A stretch of DNA of 14,780 nucleotides from Nitrosomonadales bacterium (lineage in GTDB: Bacteria > Pseudomonadota > Gammaproteobacteria > Burkholderiales > Sulfuricellaceae). Below are positions 7,746 through 14,224 of the stretch, piece by piece. The stretch covers positions 1 to 14,780 of the forward strand of contig PQAG01000146.1 of the NCBI GenBank assembly GCA_003104895.1, in the 5' to 3' direction. Position 1 is the first letter of the stretch. Every line of letters starts with the position of its first letter. Under the pieces are notes generated by a model, which saw only the letters and a list, made by a program, of their open reading frames with translations, ran no database searches and was not told where the DNA came from. The translations under genes were made by a program, and so were the position numbers.

Positions 7746-8393
7746 CTAGTTTTCCAATTTGAATGTGATCGGTACTTCCACCCAGGCGGTCACGGCCTGG
7801 GCGCCCTTTTTTGCCGGGACAAAGTGCCACTTTCTGACCGCTTCCAGCGCAGCCTGGTCGAGCGGGTCAAAACCGCTGGTTTTTTTCAGTTCCACCCGGC
7901 TGCAGGAGCCATCTGCCTGTATTTCCGCCCGCACCAGAACCCGCCCTTCAATGCCTCTTCGGCGTGCCGCGAGCGGGTAAGCCGGTGGCGGGTTATTGAG
8001 ATAGGCAGCGTTAAAACGCGGGGCTTCCACTACCGGCGCCGGTTCGGCCCGGGCGGGTGCTTCGATAACAGGCGCGACTTGGGCTGCGGCAACCGGGGCC
8101 GGTTCAGGCGCCTGTTCCATGATTCTTTCTGCCACTGGCTGAGGCTGCAAAAGCGGGCGCGCTTCCGGTTTCGCCCGGGGCTGCGCTTTGGGCTTGGGTT
8201 GGGGTTTTGGCGGCTCTGGCGGTTTTGGTGTGACCTTGGTTGGAGGGGGCAGCAATGCCACTTCAATCACCGGCAATGGTTTAGGAGGCAGAATCTCATG
8301 CCTGAGTTGCGTGAACCCGTACCAGGCTCCGGCGTGTGCAAGCATCACCAAACCCATGGCTGGCAGCCATTTTGTCGCATGTTCCCTGTTCAT
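7746..8393 (-). CDS. tonB: TonB energy-transducing protein
   Basis: This 215-residue protein spans the periplasm and transmits energy to outer-membrane receptors. It has a single N-terminal membrane anchor (about 9-28) with a histidine at position 20, as in classical TonB, then a Pro/Lys-rich spacer (about 47-80, PKPPEPPKPQPKPK style) and an Ala/Pro/Glu-rich linker. The C-terminal domain (about 127-214) contains NPPPAYPLAARRRGIEGRV and ends AWVEVPITFKLEN. It is the first gene of a tonB-exbB-exbD-receptor operon, so it probably serves that receptor and perhaps the second one upstream. The ribosome-binding site is weak (TGGAA). The leader upstream holds a MITE-like insertion. Confidence 0.94.
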   Translation of the reverse strand: MNREHATKWLPAMGLVMLAHAGAWYGFTQLRHEILPPKPLPVIEVALLPPPTKVTPKPPEPPKPQPKPKAQPRAKPEARPLLQPQPVAERIMEQAPEPAPVAAAQVAPVIEAPARAEPAPVVEAPRFNAAYLNNPPPAYPLAARRRGIEGRVLVRAEIQADGSCSRVELKKTSGFDPLDQAALEAVRKWHFVPAKKGAQAVTAWVEVPITFKLEN

Positions 8394-8411
8394 TTCCAGT
8401 CTGAAATAATC

Positions 8412-8579
8412 CTAGCAGTGCGTTTCACCAACAAGGACTACTGGAACGGTGTCTTTTCCCGCCACGCGCCTTTGCAACCCCTGGCCGCATAGCAAGTGCG
8501 GCTGCAGGCCTGCTCCTGGCCTGGCAAAAAAATCCATTAGTTTCATTGTGTAAACCTTTTTGGCGAAACGCACTACTAG
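8412..8579. mobile_element. MITE-like element with 25-bp imperfect terminal inverted repeats
   Basis: The ends at 8412-8436 and 8555-8579 match as inverted repeats at 22 of 25 bases; the left end begins CTAGCAGTGCGTTTC. The element is 168 bases long and encodes nothing convincing. Both tips carry CTAG, which fits insertion at CTAG with TA duplication as seen for IS630/Tc1-type elements. Because CTAG is itself palindromic, it cannot be separated from the repeat, so the family is tentative. No transposase is in the window, so it would be non-autonomous. It sits between the predicted tonB promoter and the tonB start, and therefore would be part of the untranslated leader. Confidence 0.6.
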
Positions 8580-8608
8580 TGGCAAGCGAAACACTTCAAA
8601 TGCGACAG

Positions 8609-8624
8609 GGATACTAAAGTATCC
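8609..8624. promoter_or_regulatory. Perfect 16-bp palindrome over the predicted tonB -10
   Basis: GGATACT-AA-AGTATCC is a perfect dyad. On the - strand it covers the -10-like GATACT (8618-8623) of the predicted tonB promoter, the usual position for a repressor operator. It does not match the Fur consensus. The binding protein is unknown. Confidence 0.45.
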
Positions 8625-8646
8625 GGCGCGTTGTGGTGTGCGGCAA
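8618..8646 (-). promoter_or_regulatory. Predicted sigma-70 promoter of the tonB operon
   Basis: On the - strand, TTGCCG (8641-8646) and GATACT (8618-8623) are separated by exactly 17 bases, each matching four of six consensus positions. Transcription would start near 8611 and give a leader of roughly 218 bases that includes the MITE-like element. The prediction is by eye and of moderate strength. Confidence 0.4.
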
Positions 8647-8654
8647 AATGTCGC
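8640..8654. promoter_or_regulatory. GCGGC-N5-GTCGC motif at the tonB -35 region
   Basis: GCGGC-AAAAT-GTCGC fits the loose GCGNC-Nx-GNCGC consensus reported for PrrA/RegA-type redox response regulators. It overlaps the predicted -35. Related copies occur at 13327-13341, 13342-13356 and, with one mismatch, 13541-13555. The consensus is loose and the genome is GC-rich, so the identity of the regulator is uncertain. Confidence 0.35.
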
Positions 8655-8711
8655 AGCAGCATTGTAGGCACAGGGTTTTCCCGCATGGAAAAAACGCCTC
8701 GCCCCATCAGA

Positions 8712-9173
8712 CTATAATCTGAGATGGCGGCGCACACCTTGTTCATCCATCACGCCGGAAACCGCTTCTTTACCGCCGTTCCCGTCGAACAGCAGCGTGC
8801 GCGGCAATTCGCCCCGCCATTTGGGGTCGAGTGCGTGAGCAAGGGCGTCGGGGGATTCCGGGCCATAGGCATAGCGGGCGCCGGGAATGCCCAAACGATC
8901 CAGCGGCACGGCGAGCTCTTCCGACAAGGGTTCAACGGCAATCGTGATCAAGCGCAGGCGAGGATTGGCTGCGGCCATGCGAGCGAACAGCTTGAGGTTG
9001 TTTTTGCAGTGGGAGCAGTCGGAGGACCACAAGGCAATGATGGTTGGCAGCGCATGTGAATTCGCATCCACCAGACTGCGGGCGCCTTGCCGGTCGAGGG
9101 CGAGAAACGGCTCGGCTGCGGCGGCCTTCATGCACGCCAGCACGAGCAACAACAGCAAACAGAAATGTCTCAT
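8712..9173 (-). CDS. Secreted thioredoxin-like (TlpA/DsbE-type) protein
   Basis: This 153-residue protein has a signal peptide (about 1-20, cleavage near KAAAA-EPF) and a thioredoxin-like fold. The redox motif is C53-S-H-C56 in ALWSSDCSHCKNNL, and the probable cis-proline is P124 in GELPRTLLF. It should act in the periplasm as a reductase, disulfide exchanger or metallochaperone-like partner. Its start overlaps the propeller gene stop by four bases (ATGA), so the two are coupled. As the last gene of a receptor-propeller-thioredoxin operon it may keep the paired cysteines of its neighbours reduced, which is an inference. No symbol is assigned because the TlpA-like group is broad. Confidence 0.82.
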   Translation of the reverse strand: MRHFCLLLLLVLACMKAAAAEPFLALDRQGARSLVDANSHALPTIIALWSSDCSHCKNNLKLFARMAAANPRLRLITIAVEPLSEELAVPLDRLGIPGARYAYGPESPDALAHALDPKWRGELPRTLLFDGNGGKEAVSGVMDEQGVRRHLRL

Positions 9174-10396
9174 CGCAATTCGAACACTCGCATGCCCTCG
9201 CGCTCCGTGCGCCAGAAGACAAACAGATCGTTACCCCGCTTGATCGCGCGGGCCTGGTCGGATGCGCCGCCGGTGGCCGCAAGCACGCGTGGCTTGAAGC
9301 TGGCCCCGCCATCGTCGGACACTTCGGCATGCAGTTGCGTCGTTTCGCCGTCAAATTCTTTCCATGTGATGGCCACACGGCGTCCCGCGACGGCAAGGTC
9401 AGCATGGGCGGCCTTTTCGCCGCCAACAAAGCGCTGGCCGTCGACACCATTCGCTGTCAGGCGGCCATAGAACACCCTGCCTTCGCCATCCTTCTGGTTG
9501 AACCAGACAGCATGCCGCGTTCCATCTGGCGCCACGGCCAGTGACGGGCCATGGTGCGGGCAGCCGTCTATCCTCCAGCGATCGAAAGTTGCCCGTTGAA
9601 AGGCGGATGGCGTACCGTCGGTCTTGAGTTTTGCGAGCGCATGGTCGCGCTCATTGGGTTCGAATACATGCCGCCAGAGGAACAGTGGGGCGCCATCCGT
9701 ATCCACTGCTGTGGTGATGCGGCAGCACTCGCAGGAATGATCGGCGACTTTCACTTCAGCCTTGAAGCTTCTGCCGCCATCTTCCGACACCGCCGCATAG
9801 ATCGCCGCACCGCGATATGGTTTCTGCGCCGCCTTGGCCGATTCGAGATCGCGCTTGTCGATCCAGGCGATATAAATGCGTCCGTCGCCGCCCGCTGTAA
9901 TCGCCTCGAAGCGATGGGTGATTTCCTGCCGATCGCGGTGCACGGTGATCGGAGCTGCAAAGCTGGCGCCGCCATCATCCGAACGAGCCAGCCGCACTTC
10001 ACCGGTGTTGGGCTTGCCAAGCGGCTTTGTCCAGGAAACCAGCACGCCGCCATCTTGGGCAAAGGCGATCTTGGGCCGGTTTTCGCCATCGCCGGAAATG
10101 GCCTCCGGCTGGGCGTTGACGATAACCGGCGCCGACCAGCTGGCGCCTTGATCGTCGCTGCGATAAAGCATCAGATGCTCGCCTTGCTTGGCAACGGCCA
10201 GCAGCCGCCCGTCCGCGGCAAACGCCGCCGAACTGGCCAGCTCTGTGCGTGCCTTTTTCGCCATGCCGCCCATTCCCGGCATGGCTGCCTTCTCTTTCGG
10301 TTCTGCTGCGGATACAGAGCCAGGCAGGACAGAAACGGCCGTGGCCAGTGCTGCAGCGGCGCCCAGTTTGTGAAAGTGAGTCATCCAGATCGCCAT
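9170..10396 (-). CDS. Secreted Asp-box beta-propeller protein (sialidase-like fold, function unknown)
   Basis: This 408-residue protein has a signal peptide (about 1-31) and then a Met-rich patch AAMPGMGGMAKK (37-48). Four Asp-box repeats (80-87, 139-146, 204-211 and 360-367, of the SDDGGASF type) predict a sialidase-like six-bladed propeller. I see no FRIP motif, so real sialidase activity is unlikely. Two Cys/His clusters stand out: HSCECC (220-225) and GCPHHGP (278-284). They suggest metal binding or a disulfide centre, which is an inference. The start ATG overlaps the receptor stop (TAATG), showing translational coupling; a second start at 10384 (MTHFHKL) is also possible. It overlaps the thioredoxin-like gene by four bases. 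Confidence 0.82.
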   Translation of the reverse strand: MAIWMTHFHKLGAAAALATAVSVLPGSVSAAEPKEKAAMPGMGGMAKKARTELASSAAFAADGRLLAVAKQGEHLMLYRSDDQGASWSAPVIVNAQPEAISGDGENRPKIAFAQDGGVLVSWTKPLGKPNTGEVRLARSDDGGASFAAPITVHRDRQEITHRFEAITAGGDGRIYIAWIDKRDLESAKAAQKPYRGAAIYAAVSEDGGRSFKAEVKVADHSCECCRITTAVDTDGAPLFLWRHVFEPNERDHALAKLKTDGTPSAFQRATFDRWRIDGCPHHGPSLAVAPDGTRHAVWFNQKDGEGRVFYGRLTANGVDGQRFVGGEKAAHADLAVAGRRVAITWKEFDGETTQLHAEVSDDGGASFKPRVLAATGGASDQARAIKRGNDLFVFWRTEREGMRVFELR

Positions 10397-12834
10397 TAAT
10401 AGTCGAACTTCAAACTGGCAAAATAAGTGCGCTGCTGATAGGGATACAAGGTGTAATATTTGACGTCGCCGATGTTATCGACGCCGACGGAGGCGGACCA
10501 CTGCTTGTTGACCTTGTAGTGCACTTTGGCATCAAAAATGCTGAAAGAGCTGCGTCCGCCATAGGTGTCCGGATTGGGGTCGGGATACTGCATGGTTTTC
10601 GTGTCGAACAGGCCGCTGTGCTGTCTTCCGCTGAAACGATAGCCCAGGCTGTACGAGAGTTTGTCCGAGGCATGGTAGACACCCAGCAGCGAGGCGCGCC
10701 AGACCGGGATGAGCGGCAGTTCCGTGCCTACCAGTCCAGGGTTTGCAGTGTTCTCGACGATTCTCGAATGGATGTAGGCAATGCTGCCGGAAAGATCCAG
10801 GCCGCGTATCAACGCGTCGCTGGTCTGCACTGCCATTTCGATACCATAGGTGCGGACTTTGTCGACGTTCTGAACGCTGCTGATGCTATAACCGGGCAGG
10901 GTCGTGATGTCGGTTTGCGAAACGAGCGCGTCCTGTTTTTCTTCCCCGAACAGGGAGGTTCGCCACAGGCCATTGTTCAGGAAGCGCTCTACCGTAAATT
11001 CCCAGGAGTCAGCGGTTTCTGGCTTGAGGTTGGGGTTGTTGGTCAGCCCGGTGTTATAAGGCGCCGGAAACCCGGCGGCAATGATTTGCGCGCTGGTCAG
11101 GGCTGTGCTGGAACCAACCGGCGTTATGCCGAAGTTCTTGAAAAGCTCGCCGACGGTCGGAAAGCGTACGCCCCTGCCAACAGAACCGCGCAGCGCCAAA
11201 ACATCGGATGTCTGCCAGGACAGCGATGCCTTGGGCGAGAATGCGGAGACGGTTTTGTCCTGATAGGCATAAGTCGTTCCGCCGGCGTAGTTGCTTCCCT
11301 CGGAAGCTTCCCACTTTTCCTGGCGTCCGCCCAATACCAGTTTCCAGACGGGCGCAAGTTGCCATGCGTCCTGCAAGTAGATCGCCTGGGTCGTGGTGGT
11401 GCCTCTGGAGTTCGTGCTCAACGCGCCGATATTGCTGGTCAGCCACGGCCCCGTCGCAAGCGTGTACTGATCTGACTTGGTCTTGTAGGTGTCGGTATGG
11501 AAGCCAAAACTCACCTGATGCCGGCTTTTCAGATTGCCATCGGGGCGCCATTCGCCGCGCAGGTCAAGATTCTGCCAGCCCGTTCCATCGCCAAAGGTGA
11601 TGGTTCCAGCAGTGGCGTCGCTACTGGGAGTGGTGCCATAGTTGCCGGAGGATGCGCGGGTCACGTCCTTGTCCTGATTGAAGTGGCTTGCCGTTGCCTC
11701 CCAATCCCAGGTTCCGCCGCTCTGTGATTTTACGGACAGGCCATGCATGTAGTATTCGCTTTCGGTGTGGCTGGCACTCGGCGCCGTCACCGTATAGTCT
11801 TTGCCATTGATGCGAACATACTTGTAGGCCCCCGACCCCCCGGTTCCGTAAATCGTATTGCCGGCCGCATCCCGCAGGTAGCTGGCGTTCTCCTTGTCCG
11901 AGGTGTTTTTCCAGATATTCCCGGTATAGGTGGCGCGAACGGTCGGCGAGAAATCATATGCCAGCTTGATGGTGCCGTCGTCCTTCACGGTATGGTCCAT
12001 GCTGGTGGCGGCGGTGATGACCCTCGGATTGTTGGCGATGTCGCGGTCGAAGTGGGCGCCGGTGACAACCGAGTATTGCCCCGCTGCGGCAGGCGCTCCC
12101 GTTTTGGCCTTGGCGGAAGTAAAGTCCGTCGGATGGCTGTGATTGTCCAGGCGATCACCGCTCAAGCGGAAAGACCAGTCGCCCGCCTTGTTTCCTATAC
12201 TTGCGGAGCCATGCCCGCCGGTAAAGTTCTCGTCCGTTCCGTAGAGCTTGAAATTCTGGCCAAAAAAGTCCAGCTTCGCATGTGCTTCGAACTGGGTGGG
12301 CATGTGCGTTGTCATCAGCACCACGCCACCCACCGAATTTCCGGGATAAAGCGCGGAGAAAGGACCATACATGACATCGACCCGGTCGATTGCATCCTGG
12401 GATACCAGGCCCCAGCGCGGGCCAGGGCAGCAGCTGTTAGTCAGATGGTTCGACAGCAGCAGGCCGTCCGCATAGACGATGGTTTCGGCGCTGGAATTGA
12501 CGCCATACATCCGCATTGCCAGGCCACCGTTCACATCGCCAATAAAGCGTTCACGAACGTGAACACTCGGCAGGTACAGGAGCGCCCCGGACGATGACAC
12601 CGAATTGACGCTTTCGGCAATCTGCTTCTTGGTCACGCTTTCTGTCGTCGAGGGAACATTGTCTGGTGTCGCCGGTTTACTGGATTCAGCCGAGACAGAA
12701 ATCTCCGTGAGCTGGACATCGTTTTCCTCGGCGCTGACATTGCCGGAGCAGAATGCGCCGAAAGCCGCCGCGATGGCGAAGGACATCGGTCGGCGTATGC
12801 CAATGGCGGCAGTGGCATGGGTTTTGCGAATCAT
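10396..12834 (-). CDS. TonB-dependent outer-membrane receptor with a CC-containing plug loop
   Basis: This outer-membrane receptor has a signal peptide (about 1-35), a TonB-box-like segment QLTEISVSA (41-49), a plug domain with VDVMYGPFSALYPGNSVGG (152-170) and a barrel ending in SLKFDY. I choose the start at 12834 (MIRKTH), giving 812 residues, because GAGGAG lies nine bases before it and a classical signal peptide follows; the longer frame from 12924 adds an unlikely 30-residue tail. The plug loop SNHLTNSCCPGPRWGLV has adjacent cysteines C135-C136. The substrate is unknown. It heads a coupled operon with the propeller and thioredoxin-like genes and has no motor gene of its own, so it may use the TonB system downstream. 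Confidence 0.92.
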   Translation of the reverse strand: MIRKTHATAAIGIRRPMSFAIAAAFGAFCSGNVSAEENDVQLTEISVSAESSKPATPDNVPSTTESVTKKQIAESVNSVSSSGALLYLPSVHVRERFIGDVNGGLAMRMYGVNSSAETIVYADGLLLSNHLTNSCCPGPRWGLVSQDAIDRVDVMYGPFSALYPGNSVGGVVLMTTHMPTQFEAHAKLDFFGQNFKLYGTDENFTGGHGSASIGNKAGDWSFRLSGDRLDNHSHPTDFTSAKAKTGAPAAAGQYSVVTGAHFDRDIANNPRVITAATSMDHTVKDDGTIKLAYDFSPTVRATYTGNIWKNTSDKENASYLRDAAGNTIYGTGGSGAYKYVRINGKDYTVTAPSASHTESEYYMHGLSVKSQSGGTWDWEATASHFNQDKDVTRASSGNYGTTPSSDATAGTITFGDGTGWQNLDLRGEWRPDGNLKSRHQVSFGFHTDTYKTKSDQYTLATGPWLTSNIGALSTNSRGTTTTQAIYLQDAWQLAPVWKLVLGGRQEKWEASEGSNYAGGTTYAYQDKTVSAFSPKASLSWQTSDVLALRGSVGRGVRFPTVGELFKNFGITPVGSSTALTSAQIIAAGFPAPYNTGLTNNPNLKPETADSWEFTVERFLNNGLWRTSLFGEEKQDALVSQTDITTLPGYSISSVQNVDKVRTYGIEMAVQTSDALIRGLDLSGSIAYIHSRIVENTANPGLVGTELPLIPVWRASLLGVYHASDKLSYSLGYRFSGRQHSGLFDTKTMQYPDPNPDTYGGRSSFSIFDAKVHYKVNKQWSASVGVDNIGDVKYYTLYPYQQRTYFASLKFDY

Positions 12835-12948
12835 GGTGCTTAACTCCTCTTCATATTTGGTTGGGTTCCCTGCACGCCATTTGGGCGTCTGCCGGGCGGC
12901 TTCGGAAACAAAAGCGATCTTCATCCCCCCGCCCGCTGCTCAACGGCG

Positions 12949-12974
12949 AGAATATCGGCCTACCTTTTGGTAGG
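12949..12974 (-). promoter_or_regulatory. Dyad plus -10-like element upstream of the CC-plug receptor gene
   Basis: CCTACC-TTTT-GGTAGG (12959-12974) is a perfect 6+4+6 dyad, and TATTCT on the - strand (12949-12954) follows four bases later. A dyad just ahead of the -10 resembles the layout of MerR-family (for example CueR) promoters, but I see no good -35 and the half-site is not the known CueR sequence. Transcription from here would give a leader of about 108 bases. Confidence 0.3.
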
Positions 12975-13319
12975 GCGTGACCTGGCTGGCGTGCAAATGG
13001 AGTTCAGGCTGCGACGGGGCCAGTCAGGCCTGCGGGGTTCCCGCAGTCAGGACAGAAAATTCCCATTATGCCGAAGCCAGAGTGGCGCTTGGGCGCTTCC
13101 CTCACAAAGCCGCGCAGCCGCCGGGAACTGCAAACACTTTCTGCTCCGCGACCGGCACTGAACCGGCAAACGCTCTGCTCGCCAGACCGGCGCACAGGGG
13201 GCTTAAGATTCGGTTTGTTGTTTTGTTGTGCGGCATTTCCTCTCCCCGAAAGCGGTGCCCTGTTATTGGGGGCTACATACCCGCAATCGAGGGTGAATGT
13301 TAAATGTGAAAGTTCCCGG

Positions 13320-13363
13320 AAAACATGCGACCTATTGCCGCGCGGCAATAGGTCGCATGTTTT
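13320..13363. terminator. Perfect 44-bp palindrome, possible bidirectional terminator or double operator
   Basis: Two 22-base arms (AAAACATGCGACCTATTGCCGC and its exact complement) meet with no spacer. Each strand ends in at least four T after the stem; the + strand has five. As RNA it would fold into a long hairpin with a T tail, fitting an intrinsic terminator for transcripts leaving the DsbD-like gene. As DNA each arm contains GCGAC-CTATT-GCCGC, closely related to the motif at the tonB promoter, so a double operator is an alternative. Confidence 0.6.
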
Positions 13364-13561
13364 TGCCGGGATTGAGGGGGCGGTGTTAAGAAAACTTGAT
13401 CTGAATCATTTTCCTGCGGGCAGGATTTTGCTTTGGGTTGGTTATTGGCGCAGCATGCCCCGGTTCATCTCCGCCAGTTGCCATTGCCATTTCTTCCGCT
13501 GTACATGGTTTTGGTATAAACCGCGGGCTGCCGCGTGAATGGGGCAAAATGTCGCAGGGGG

Positions 13562-14224
13562 TTAGATCAGCCACAGCCGCCGCATCCCGATCAGCACAAG
13601 TACCAGTCCAGCGCCAAGGCGGATCCATTTCGTCAGCCAGGGCTGGCTTTCCCGTATCCGGGTGCCGAACAGGCTGAGGAGGGGGAGCAACAGCAGCAAG
13701 GGAGTCAGGGCAGCGCCGAGGCCGAACATCAGGCCGTAGCCTGCGCCTGACAAAGTGCCGCCGGACAGCGCGCATACTGCCAGGAGTGACGCCAGCGGCG
13801 CGCAAGGGGTGAGGCTGAGGGAAAAGCCGAGCAAAAAAGGTGGCGTGCCAGCGCCTCGTTTCGCCGCATTGCATGGGCCTTTGCGCCGTGCCGGCAGGAA
13901 CAGCCACACCCCGGCAGCAATGCTGGCGGCACCGATAAAGGCATTGCCAATGCCGCTGCTCAGCGCCTGCGTCAGCCACATCCCGAGCGCGCCAGCCAGG
14001 CCGCCGAGCAGGCTGTAAGCCGTTACACGGCCAAGCAGGAACACCCCGGTATCGAACAGCGTTTCACGATTGCTGCCGCCGCGCCCCAGCACCCAGGTGC
14101 CCATGAACGGCAGGCAGGTGACGGTGCAGGCGGTCAGCCCCATGGAAACGCCCAGCAGCCAGACCGAAAACATGCCTATGGTCTCCGGCAGAGGTGCTGT
14201 GCCGGGCATGAGGGTATCAAGCAT
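13562..14224 (-). CDS. DsbD/CcdA-like (TauE/SafE-type) membrane protein
   Basis: This 220-residue inner-membrane protein has about six hydrophobic segments. Cysteine motifs sit in the first and fourth: GLTACTVTCLPFMGTW (C33, C37) and SLSLTPCAPLAS (C141). This pattern matches the DsbD transmembrane core and the DsbD_2 family, which move reducing equivalents from the cytoplasm to the periplasm; some relatives are annotated as sulfite exporters or cbb3-oxidase assembly factors. I prefer the start at 14224, nine bases after GGAG; ATG at 14230 is possible, and an extension to 14281 lies inside the upstream gene. Either way it overlaps the polyferredoxin stop, so they are coupled. Its likely client is a periplasmic thiol or metal-handling protein, which is an inference. 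Confidence 0.82.
   Translation of the reverse strand: MLDTLMPGTAPLPETIGMFSVWLLGVSMGLTACTVTCLPFMGTWVLGRGGSNRETLFDTGVFLLGRVTAYSLLGGLAGALGMWLTQALSSGIGNAFIGAASIAAGVWLFLPARRKGPCNAAKRGAGTPPFLLGFSLSLTPCAPLASLLAVCALSGGTLSGAGYGLMFGLGAALTPLLLLLPLLSLFGTRIRESQPWLTKWIRLGAGLVLVLIGMRRLWLI

Larger units (their letters stand above)
8394..8711. other. Intergenic leader and promoter region of the tonB operon
   Basis: No credible gene is present. The stretch contains, from tonB upwards, a MITE-like element (8412-8579), a perfect 16-bp palindrome (8609-8624), a predicted promoter (8618-8646) overlapped by a GCGGC-N5-GTCGC motif (8640-8654), and a weak inverted repeat TCAGA-N6-TCTGA (8707-8722) overlapping the stop of the upstream thioredoxin-like gene. 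That last repeat is followed on the - strand, 12 bases later, by six T. It could reduce read-through from the upstream operon but is not a canonical terminator. Confidence 0.6.
12835..13561. other. Long non-coding stretch upstream of the receptor operon
   Basis: I see no convincing normal-size gene in these 727 bases. Open frames on both strands run through the 44-bp palindrome, have odd composition and lack good ribosome-binding sites. The stretch holds a GAGGAG site for the receptor, a dyad CCTACC-TTTT-GGTAGG (12959-12974) next to a -10-like TATTCT, a hairpin CTGCGGG-GTT-CCCGCAG flanked by CAGTCAGG direct repeats (13021-13051) and the perfect palindrome at 13320-13363. Two tiny frames on the - strand deserve mention only: 20 codons with CPDCGNPAG (13004-13066) and 34 codons ending RRKMIQIKFS (13386-13490), the latter with GGAAG ahead of an internal start at 13484. 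Confidence 0.55.

Noticed and set aside
7449..8492. A 347-codon + strand frame across exbB and tonB
   Set aside because: It is antisense to two well-recognised genes and reads through the MITE-like element; no domain is visible.
8609..8624. A Fur box at the tonB promoter
   Set aside because: The palindrome GGATACT-AA-AGTATCC does not fit the GATAATGATAATCATTATC consensus.
9170..10396. A functional exo-alpha-sialidase
   Set aside because: Asp boxes give the fold, but I could not find the FRIP motif, and the neighbours are transport and redox genes.
10249..11475. A 408-codon + strand frame opposite the propeller and receptor genes
   Set aside because: It is antisense to clear coding sequence with conserved motifs and lacks a plausible ribosome-binding site or domain.
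13004..13320. A cobalamin riboswitch upstream of the receptor
   Set aside because: The string GCGCCACT and a later GGGAA recall the B12 core on the - strand, but the other conserved blocks, including the B12 box, are absent or out of order.
13068..13538. A 156-codon + strand frame in the long gap
   Set aside because: It runs straight through the 44-bp palindrome, and its residue mix is unlike a folded protein; no ribosome-binding site is seen.
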